NCBI GenBank assembly: GCA_920105805.1 | Contig: CAKKTI010000316.1 | Location: 1 to 25,640 of the forward strand | Source of the DNA: Condylostoma magnum | Lineage: Eukaryota > Ciliophora > Heterotrichea > Heterotrichida > Condylostomatidae | Length of the DNA stretch: 25,640 nt | Direction of reading: 5' to 3' | Shown: positions 9,715-19,299 of the stretch, piece by piece | How positions within the stretch are numbered: the first letter of the stretch is position 1 | Layout of the letters: each line of letters starts with the position of its first letter | Notes under the pieces: generated by a model | The model's database searches: none | What the model was told of the DNA's origin: nothing | The model's input: only the letters and a program-made list of their open reading frames with translations | Position numbers and translations under genes: made by a program

Positions 9715-11205
9715 TTAATTATTATTAAGCCATCTAAGGATCTTGTCTCTGGAGTCTGGCATTTGCATCAATCTGCTTATAATAGCATCAGTATTTCCAT
9801 TAGACTCATTTTTCTCTTTTTACTGCTCTGCTATAATAACATTCAATCTTGCAATTTCAGCTTATAAATACTAAATCATATGAGTGAACTTAGATACTAG
9901 CTCCCTCTGGTTCTCCTCACAATTACATGGCTCTCTATACATTCCCGTAGTTATCATAGAAGTTTCCCCTAAATTAGGACTCGGGGTCCTTTAACTCAGC
10001 TTAGAGCGCATTTCATCTAGCTCTTATCTCAATTTTTCATTATTTGTCTCTAAGAACTAATTTCTCTTTATGACGTTGTCTGTCAGTACATTGGCTTAGT
10101 AATCAATGTTCTCATTTACCTGTACAAACGTTTTTACACTCATAGCCCTAGTCGCGAATAACAAAGTAGAATAACTTTCGTCATAGTTGAGTAAAGATGG
10201 CCCTATACAAGCATACAAACATGTTTTACTATTACCTCCCAGTGAATCTGTTAAAAGTCTCGTCAACTTACTGTCCCTGAACGGTATATGCTGTATATTT
10301 CGCTTATAATTATCCTAAGACAACGCTGCAACGCAGTTTCCCAGTGCTGATATTGACTTGTTTATAATTTTAGCCTCACTCAGTCTAAGACCTTCTGATC
10401 CACTTTTAGAGAGTCTCTCCGACCCTGCCAAATCAACAATTGTCAGTAATCCTCGCTTTACATGACGCTTTTTAGGCTCTCCTTCTTCTATTCACCTTTG
10501 TTCCAGCAAAACCTGCAGAACTGCGTGACTTCTAGATGAGTTTTTGTTCATTGAGGTTTAGTTAGTAGATCGAGCCTTTGCAGCGTGCTTTATGAGCAGC
10601 ATTATGTCTCTTTCATTCTGCACTGATAGTTGAGTAAGCCCGTTTATAAAAATTCCCGTTTTAGGGTCTTCTCGTATCTAAAGTCCTTGCTTTGGGGACG
10701 GAGTCTTAGTGAGTAAGTCGGATATGATTTCCATGTATATCTAAGCAAATGACACGGTCACTTAGAATTAAGCGTTGTCTATATTGGATCGTATGTGGTC
10801 GAAAATGCCCTTTATAGCTCGAGGTACTATTCCAGCTTGTTTGTGTAGAGACTTTCCGTATTCATTAACGGCATTTCGGGAGCCGAATACTGTGAATGTC
10901 TTACCGGACCCTGTTTAACCGTAGGTTAGGATAGTTCCGTTGTATCCATTGATTATTTCTTGTACTACCTGGCTTGCACCGAACTGGAACGTTTAGGATT
11001 AGTTGCACTCAGGGGAGATTACTCTGTCAAATATGAATTCACGATCATCAAAGTAGGGTTTAACCATGTATATTCGCTGATTATCCTCATGGCACTTTGC
11101 ACAGATTTGAGGAGGCTAAGATGATTTAGTTCATTTTTAGTGTAATTGAATATCTTCATTAATTAGCGGGCGAACTCTTACAAATACTTAAAATCTGTTC
11201 TCCAT
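9715..11205 (-). CDS. Kinesin-family motor protein
   Basis: A kinesin with an N-terminal motor, about 496 residues. It begins [14 protein letters not shown]. The P-loop GQTGSGKT is at residues 96-103, with its Gln encoded by TAA at 10917-10915. Switch I reads NKNSSRSH, switch II DLAGSE, followed by [11 protein letters not shown] and [13 protein letters not shown]. The motor ends near residue 390, then comes [20 protein letters not shown], a form seen in the armadillo-type (ARK) and other ungrouped kinesins, and a short coiled coil. No armadillo repeats are present. It moves along microtubules, probably toward plus ends because the motor is N-terminal. TGA is Trp twice (QKWTKS, EQRWIE). An ATG at 11220 is an alternative start. 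TAA 9717-9715 must be the stop: reading on would run antisense through RPF2. Confidence 0.93.
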
Positions 11206-11346
11206 TTCTTTTTAAAACATTTAAAATTTTACTAATAATTGCATATAAAACCCTCCAAAAACCTTTAAACATATGTGTAAACTCCCTAAAGCCATATACA
11301 CAATTTCTCATTTTACTAACCAATATTCCATTTACCACTAAATAAA

Positions 11347-12582
11347 ATGAGCACATCTACAAGCTCTAACAGATTTTAAACAAATAACGAATAATCCGTG
11401 AAGAGGCCTCCTCCAGATTAACGATTCCGCACAGCGGATGTAACAGCAACAAAAGGGAACGACTGGGAGGACTATTTTCTTAAAAGAGACCTTTTAATGG
11501 GTATAATCGAGCAAGGTTTTGAGCACCCGTCTCCAGTACAAGAAGAATCGATTCCTTTAGCTCTCGCAGGCAAGAACATTCTAGCACGAGCTAAAAACGG
11601 TACTGGTAAAACTGCAGCTTTTGTCATTCCACTACTAGAGAAATGCGATACTGCTCAAAACTATATACAGGCCCTGGTAATGGTGCCTACCCGTGAACTT
11701 GCGTTATAAGTAAGTAGTGTTATACGAGAACTGGGGAAACATATGGACGTGCAATGCATGGTGAGCACAGGCGGTACATCCTTGAGGGATGATGTATATA
11801 GGCTGTATAGAACAGTCCATATACTGGTGGGGACCCCGGGGCGTATCCTCGACTTAGCCTCAAAAAACCTTTGTAATCTTGAAAACATATCGATGCTGAT
11901 AATGGATGAAGCCGATAAGCTACTATCCCCTGATTTTTCAGTTGTTGTGGAGAAAGTACTAGGATTTGGACCTGCTGATAAGTAAATAATGCTGTTCTCA
12001 GCAACTTATCCCTCGTCGGTTTCTAGTTTTGTGGAGAGATTTCTGCCAGACTCTCATCCAATAAACTTGATGGAAGAGCTGACATTGAGGGGGATTACTC
12101 AATACTACGCGTATGTGTAGGAACGGTAGAAAGTGCATTGCTTAAACACACTTTTTTCTAAGCTTTAGATTAACTAGGCTATTATTTTCTGCAACTCAAC
12201 TTTAAGAGTTGAGTTATTGGCTAAGAAGATCACGGAGCTAGGGTATTCCTGCTTTTTTATACATGCGAGGATGTCCTAGCCTGATAGGAATAGGGTTTTC
12301 CATGATTTTAGGAATGGAGGGTGTAGGTGTTTGGTGTCTTCTGATCTTTTTACTAGAGGGATTGATATTATGACGGTAAATGTTGTTATTAATTTTGATT
12401 TTCCTAAGAATTCGGAGACATATTTGCATAGAATTGGTAGATCTGGGAGATTTGGGCATCTAGGCCTGGCTATCAATTTTATTACGGATGAAGATAGAGA
12501 TAATGTGCTTTTAATAGAAAGAGAGTTAGAGACCCAAATACAGTCTATTCCTGAAGACATTGATAAGAGTCTTTATAATTAG
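11347..12582 (+). CDS. DHH1: DEAD-box RNA helicase DDX6/DHH1
   Basis: A complete, 411-residue member of the DDX6/DHH1 group, which represses translation and promotes decapping of mRNA in cytoplasmic P-bodies. The group signature [20 protein letters not shown] is followed by the Q-motif ([13 protein letters not shown]), motif I AKNGTGKT at 82-89, PTRELAL, TPGR, DEAD at 187-190, SAT, and motif [10 protein letters not shown] at 361-368. Family members end with IDKSLY plus a short tail; here IDKSLYN is followed at once by TAG-TAA-TAG (12580-12588), so UAG is the real stop. The last in-frame UAR-Gln is about 101 codons earlier. The kinesin gene diverges 141 bases upstream and the RING gene converges 36 bases downstream. 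Confidence 0.95.
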
Positions 12583-12618
12583 TAATAGATTTAGGAGGTT
12601 TAAGTTCTATTATTCTAT

Positions 12619-13350
12619 CTAAGACGAAGCCACTAAAGTCTCTATAAGTTCCCTGTCTTCAATTGTTATTGGCAATCTGCAGCTGGGACATCTTCTAGCT
12701 CTTTAGTTTTAGTTGAATTGCTCAGTACAGTTGCTACAAACTTTGCATCTACATAACTTCTCGTTTTGCATATTTTCATAGTTTATTCCTCTAGTTCTGC
12801 ATGCTTTACACCGGTATAACTTTTCTCTCATTCTTTGTTCCCTTTTCTAACGCCTTTCCTCTTTAGTTAGTCTTTGTCCTCGGTCTTACTTGTTTTAACG
12901 CTTTTATCGGATTTTATCTTTATTTTCTTCCCAGAATTGCAGAGGATCTACTGGTAGTTGTTCTTGAGTAGTTCTTAGTAGATTTAAGTTGTATTCTAGG
13001 ACTTACTATCTTATATTTCTGAACTAGGCGCAGTCCCTGTAGCATTTTGAAAGCACTAAGTACTGTAATTCTATAAGTCTCATTAGCTCTTAAGGTCCCA
13101 ATGCTTGCTATTCACTTAGATTATAGAAATAGGTGATAAGAGACATAACACTTTTAGGTGTTTTAGTTATTGGCTCGATTGTTTAGCCCCAGATTCTGTT
13201 GAGAAGTTTTAACAGATCTGATATAGATTCAAGGGGAGCATTTTGAGCCCAAGTGGGGCCCTCCTTTTGCTCAAGGATAGTAGAGATAAATGGGAGCATT
13301 TGATCTCTGAAGCTATCCATGGCTTAAGTGGTAATGCTTTAAGTTTCCAT
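12619..13350 (-). CDS. RING-type zinc finger protein
   Basis: A 243-residue protein. The first 150 residues are helical without a recognised domain (FISTILEQKEGPTWAQN, ELMRLIELQYLVLSKCYRDC). Then comes a basic Gln/Arg-rich linker (QKRQNKQDRGQRLTKEERR). A C-terminal RING-like cluster spans residues about 181-225: CKAC, then LCRCKVCSNC, then RRCPSCRLPI. The paired CX2C elements and the final CPSC fit a RING of E3 ubiquitin ligases, although the usual central His is replaced by Cys, as in C4C4-type RINGs. E3 activity is inferred, not shown. It ends at TAG 12621-12619, with no TGA until far inside the DHH1 gene. UAR-Gln is absent from the last 27 codons. Confidence 0.75.
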
Positions 13351-13492
13351 TGTTTTCTGATTATAAGTTAGGAAATTATGCTTTTAAACTAAATAGTTTC
13401 TGGTAGGGTACTGGCAAGGAAAGGAATTGATGGTTCTAGTTATTATGTTTAGTGTGATATATTAAAAGGGACTGTTAGTTGTAACTGTATTA

Positions 13493-16400
13493 CTAATTAT
13501 TAATATTTGTTGTTTGGCTTGTTGAGGTGTAATAAGTTGCCACTTTTTTGTACACTTTTTGCAATACTGAAATCAGGAATTCTAAATTAAAAGCGATTAG
13601 CTGGAAGGATGTTACGGCTTATGAAAAGTATATTATAATTCAGCAAATGTCTGCTCTTTAAGATTGGTTTATATAGCTTAGTAATAGAATTAAAAGTAAT
13701 ATTATTAGGAACTGGATTTCCGTTATCAAATTCATTATATGCCCCATAATCCTACTACTATATGGCTTTACTATTAGGATTATAATTATATTTATAATTC
13801 ATAAAGCTATTAGGCATTTTATCTAAATATCTTGAGATTTTATTAGTACTATTGAACTTATGAATAATGACTTTTTCAGAACTTGTATCAAGCAATAAGA
13901 AGCTTTCATAGTTTTTGTTATATTTAAATCCTCTACAAATTCAGCAAAATAAGAGGATATAATATTCTTTCTGTATGTAGGAATTATTATTTTTATGAAT
14001 ATGACAATTATAATTAAGCCTACTATCACCAAGGAAAATACTAATATAAACCACTGAATGATAGATATAGTTGAAAGCTCATAGAAATAATTCATTTAAA
14101 GAAGAATAGCAAAATAAATAGGCATATAACCTGCTAATATAAATCTTATGGTAAATGCAAAGGTAAACTTTGTGTATATCCTTAATGTAAACTAATTAAC
14201 CCCCTTGATTAATTAGATAAGTAACTGAATTATCAAAATGATTACTAATATTGCAGTTTATTGGCCAGCATTTTCTAAAATATTAGTTGTAATTTCTTCC
14301 TCTTTAAATTTATCCTGAAGACCAGAACTATTAGAAGGAATCATTGAATCAAATTAAGATTTTGGCAAAAACTGTATTACTGCTAATTATTAGCCCCGCA
14401 TGAATATGTTTAAATCTTCGCTGTATTAAACATTTATAAATATCAAATAGTAAACTGATTGCATATAATCAATTGAGCTTCAGATTGAATTAAAGTTTAA
14501 TTTTATTCCGCAGAATGAAAGAATCATAGATAAGCTTAATAGCCCAATTAAATTGAATTAGGTAGCTTCTTATACTTTCTACATATTTTATGATTATGTT
14601 GTTTAATACTCATCATTTAATTCAATAGAACCCTTCACTTCTCCAGTATAATCAAATAAATCAGTAAATTATTATGTAAAAGCTATTTCTACTTCAGTGC
14701 CTTATTTAATACTTGTTTTTGGCTCTATAATGATTAAAATTTCACTAAACTTGTATTCCTCATATTCTAGTCTAAAGGTAAAATCTGCACTTAATATTTC
14801 AATCTATGCATATTAGATCAAGTTATGTACATATCTCATTTCTCTATTGAATTACAGTTTTATAGTATACAATTGATCTTCAAATCCTTCTACTAACTTA
14901 TATTTGAATTTCTCATTTGAACAGCCATATTACGTGCATTGATAGCCTTCCTCCTCTCTACACTAATAATTGCACCCATCTCCATCCTTGAAGTTTCCAT
15001 CATCGCATTCAAATTAACCTAAATGTATTCCATCCCCGCAAATCTCCTTACATTCATTTTATGGTATTTCACTATTTTATAGATCAGATAATTACACTTT
15101 CCACTACTTACCAAATCCTTCTATATTAGTACAAGAGACACAATTCTAATTAACCAGTATATAACTTTCTTAGCATTATGAGCAACTGGTTTCATCAATA
15201 CACTATAAGCATCCATCGTTGCAATTTTAGCATATATTTTCATGATCTAAGAATTGGCCTAATTAGCACAAATGCTCTTCTTATACTTAGAAACAGTTTT
15301 AGCAAATACACTTGTCATCTTAGAGAGCATAACCATCAATGCATTCAATACACTGATTTAGAACCTTAGAGCATCTTGGATCTACAGTAATTTCTAACAC
15401 TTAATCATCAATATACAAAATTAACAACAAATCCTCAAATTTTAAATCATTTATGCTAACTTTAACAATATTATCTTCATAGCTATATGTATACAGCCTA
15501 TATTAAGGAATTATTAGAGTCAATTACTCAAATACTCCAAGATTTAATATTAATTAGTTTTCTTAGTAGCCTTAGTACATACTTATCTATTATTCTGTGC
15601 ATTATGATCTATAACCTATTGCATTAATGCACTTAAATCCCTATTCAATCTAGCAATTAATACTACAACCATCACCATTTGCTTCATTTCCATCATCACA
15701 ATCAAATTGACCAAAATAAATCCCATCTCCGCAGATTTCTTAACAGTTTTAACCAATTTCTGTTCAATAAGCTTCATCAATACTGTTTAACTCAATAGTT
15801 CAATATTCACTAAACCCTTATACTTCAGTACATTGTATCTAGTAGCAAAAATCAGTAGTTAGTATACATCCCCTACATTAACTTTTTATCTAATGGCATT
15901 CAGCTATACAGTTATTACTAGATAGGTTGTCAAAGCAGCTATAGTCTAATTCTTTAACTTTCATTTCAAATTTACCGTATTGAATATAACTAATAATACC
16001 ATCAATGTTATCAGGGAGAAATTAGTGATCATAGCTAAAAAAGTCTATTAAAGGAAATTTTAAGGAATATATTTGTATATACTGATTAGCTATTAGTTTT
16101 ATTTCCTGTTTAGAGTAATTAAAGCAAAATGCACTATTGATTCATGAGTCATACTTTGTTTCAGGGATTAATAACTCAAATTAAAGGTTTGTTTGCTATA
16201 TATCGTAAGAGTTAACTGTTTAGTATAATAACCCTTGATTGTTTTACTGAATACGTCAATATAATAAATCTTTGATCTTCATTACTGTTCCTGTTTAATT
16301 TAATTTAAAAATTACATCAATACAGAAATCTAAAGTTATCCCAGGACTAATATCCTCTTTATTGACAACTTTTAAATATTATGTTGAATTTAAATAGTAT

Positions 16401-17941
16401 CCCTATACCGGTAAATAATTATACTGCTGATTGCTTTCAATCTATACCGAGTAATCTTTATCTTAAACTGTATTTAATGCAAGATCAAAAACTAAATCAT
16501 AGAATTAGCCTTGACATCTTCCTGATTCATCTTCATACTGTCACCATTAGCATCTACTCATACATATATCTTCATCTAATTGCAGTACTAATTCATTTTA
16601 ACAAGTAGTACAGCTTTTATACGATCTCTAATAGCAAGTTTTGCATGTTTAGTAGCAGAGCAAGCATTGACTTGAGTACACGAAATAACCATCAATACAG
16701 CTTTATATTGAGCAATATTCGTATACAGAATTCTCATTGAGTAAAAAGTTATCTTATTCCATCATGTTGATTAATTCATCTATAGTAAATTATTTAAAAT
16801 AGAGCCTGTATTCATAAAGTGATTCTTCCTATTCTTCTAAACTAATAAATAAAGCATCTTAATCCTATGAGAAGTCGCAGTTTGTATTGGTAAGCTCTAA
16901 AGTTGCTATATCATAGATAGTATTAGATTAAATTATAGTAAGTTAAGCTTCTTTTGATTGTGTATTTAGTTGTAGCGCTACAAAGTAAGATTATCCATCT
17001 AAAAATGATATCTTTTGTTGAAAATTGGTATTATGAGAACTGACTTAACACTCAAATTTCAAGCCTTAAGTTTAATCAGTAATTGCTTTTAGTTCATATA
17101 AAATTGAGCCTTACGAGTCTTTAATCCCAAATTTAAGTAATTCAATATTTCATGTGCTTAGATACTTATAAAACGTAATCAGTGAATACTGATTATCTGT
17201 TTTCTCAATATTTAAATTCTCATTGATTCTATCTATTTGTATACTTTCATTCTAATTGCAGTAATTACTATCAAATAAATCTTCGAATGCAATATATGAA
17301 TATTGATTATTACACTAAGGAGCATGCTCAGGTAAGTTGTCACAATTCATTCTTTCTTAAAACTCAGCTTTAAAATCTATTATTTCGTTATTATGATACA
17401 CTAAGTCTGTTACAACTCCTTTAAACCAGGGCATAACTTATAATGATCTGCCTTATAGAGTTTATAAGTCTTTTTCCAGGAAGTATTTTTCAGCACATTG
17501 TATCTCATCATAACACGATGCACATAATTAAATTTTATCTTGATCCTTAGATATAGAAACTAGTATTCATTCCCTTACATTATTAAGATTACAACCTAAT
17601 AATTCAACTTTATCATAATTATAAATATCACAAGGTTGTAATTGAGATTTAACTTAATTATTATTCCATTCAAATTCAATACTTTAATATTGATAACAGT
17701 AAGTTAAATCAAATAGATCTCCTACAAGATCTAGAATAAATATTGTATCTGCAAAATAACTCTTGTAGATTAAGGAAAATGAAAACTTTTCACTATAATC
17801 TTCGCCATCAAGCATATCTGTATCGAATACTAGTTTGCCACTATCATAATCCACACCATCGTTGAAGAAAAGTGGGCTAAATCTATCAATTATTTGAATT
17901 CTAGTAGATAGAACAACTAGGATAATGAAAAGAATTACCAT
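13493..17941 (-). CDS. Large Cys-rich multipass membrane protein, 1482 aa
   Basis: The start at 17941 gives a signal peptide or anchor (MVILFIILVVLSTRIQI). A long ectodomain follows. Around residues 405-450 it has furin/EGF-like CxxC repeats (LLCYQTCKTC and CTTC). Two copies of the disulfide repeat known from myxobacteria and ciliates, CGDGIxxGQFxCDDGNxxxGDGC, lie near residues 730-770 and 963-1005, with further CxxC repeats between them. From about residue 1130 to the end there are several hydrophobic spans (FNLIGLLSLSMILSF, TAILVIILIIQLLIQ, WFILVFSLVIVGLIIIV and more), so the C-terminus is a multipass membrane domain. This layout is typical of ciliate surface proteins of unknown function; a receptor or mechanosensory role would be a guess. 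TGA reads as Trp many times. The end is TAG-TAA at 13495-13490. No intron is needed over 4.4 kb. Confidence 0.85.
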
Positions 17942-18004
17942 TTATTAAATTATGGGATAAAGCAATATAAAACTACAGATTTAATCTTTATCTAGAAAAA
18001 TAAA

Positions 18005-19066
18005 ATGGACTACGAGAGTATGAGTTATAATTAGTTTGGGTAATCTGGTCTAAAGGTTTCTGCTTTAAGTTTTGGAAACATGAACTCTTAATTCTTTTTA
18101 GGGCAAGAGTTTGAGGACTAACACTTTAAAATATTTGATAAATGTATTAGTAAGGGAATCAACTTCATTGACTCTGCCCAACAATACGGCTAAGCAGAAG
18201 AAGAGCTCGGCAGACTTTTATCACGAAGTGACTGGGACAGAGATGAGTTAATAATCTCGACAAAAGTCAGCCCTCTAAGTTTTCTAAACCCTCAATGTAC
18301 TTGATCATTTTAAGGAACTTCTAGAAAATCTACAGTGCATGGCATTGATAGATCTTTGTAAAAGATGGGTTTAGACTACATAGACATTCTCTTTTACCAC
18401 GGCCCAGATTTTAACACTTCTCCTCTACAGCTTTGCAGATCTATGAACAAACTGATTGATGATGAAAAGATTCTGTATTGGGCTACCTCCAACTTCAATA
18501 CAAGATAAATTGTGGAGCTTGTATCAATCTGTGATTAATACGGTCTAGAGCCCCCTATTGCAGACTAATGTGAATACAGCATGCTAAGAAGATAGACTGT
18601 TGAAGTAGATCATGTTCCTTTGTATGATAATTACGGCTATGGAATTGTAGCCTGGTCTCCGCTTTGTATGGGAATTTTATCTGGGAAGTACAATGACGGG
18701 AATATTCCTGATGGAACTAGATTTGATAGAATGTAAAATCTTTATTTTGTATTTGAAAGATTCATAAGTACTTTCAGTGATAAAGAAAAAGGGTGCTAGA
18801 TGTTGAAATCATTAGAGGAAGTTGCTTAGAGTTTAGGGATAACTTAAGCTTAGTTAGCATTAGCCTGGGTTATCAAGAATTCAGATGTAAGCACTACTTT
18901 AACAGGGGTTAGTAATGAGTAGTAATTGTAAGATAATTTATAAGCTGTTGAGGCTTCTAAGTTGTTAACTTAAGAGGTATTGGAGAGAATTGAAGTGATT
19001 TTAGGTAATAGGCCGTAATAGCCTAAAAACTTTAAAACAATGGAAGAATTTCCTTCAAGGCGTTAG
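18005..19066 (+). CDS. Aldo-keto reductase, Kv channel beta-subunit type
   Basis: A complete 353-residue (beta/alpha)8 aldo-keto reductase closest in pattern to voltage-gated K+ channel beta subunits (AKR6): FGQSGLKVSALSFGN at the start, EYSMLRRQTVEVDHVPL, WSPLCMGILSGKYNDG, then ALAWVIKNSDVSTTLTGVSN and ILGNRP near the end. The NADPH-dependent catalytic tetrad is Asp56, Tyr61, Lys87 and His132. His132 lies in FYHGPD, where animal Kv-beta proteins have Asn, so this copy may keep better enzymatic activity. It probably reduces aldehydes or ketones in the cytosol; channel partnership is possible but unsupported. The end is TAG 19064-19066; TAA 19076-19078 would add three residues after a UAG-Gln. 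The start lies 63 bases from the divergent Cys-rich gene, after aaaaataaaATG. Confidence 0.9.
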
Positions 19067-19299
19067 TTTATTAAATAATCTGTGACTTTATGTATTGAGA
19101 ATTTACATTACCATATATAATAAGTGTAATGGTTAATCTGTTCTTTATGATTGCTGCAGTATTAGGAGATTAATAGACAGGGTTTAAAATTAATTGCATA
19201 TGTATCGATTTATATAAGGTAAAGTCCTAACTAACAGCAACATAATTATATTCAGCGCTTAAATACTAATAAATTCCCCTTTATAATAAAATCGATAAA
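19067..19299 (+). other. Spacer, possible N-terminal extension of the WD40 gene
   Basis: AT-rich DNA between tandem genes. An ATG at 19129 is in frame with the WD40 start at 19300 and opens a hydrophobic stretch (MVNLFFMIAAVLG), so an extension of 57 residues with a signal-like N-terminus is possible. I prefer 19300 because it has the A-rich start context shared by its neighbours. Confidence 0.3.

Noticed and set aside
11159-11356. A 65-codon minus-strand frame between kinesin and helicase
   Set aside because: It overlaps both gene starts in another frame and has no protein-like composition; the kinesin frame with FVRVRPL occupies the strand.
11661-12560. Several minus-strand frames across the helicase
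   Set aside because: They are shadows of the DHH1 coding sequence, whose motifs fix the plus strand and frame.
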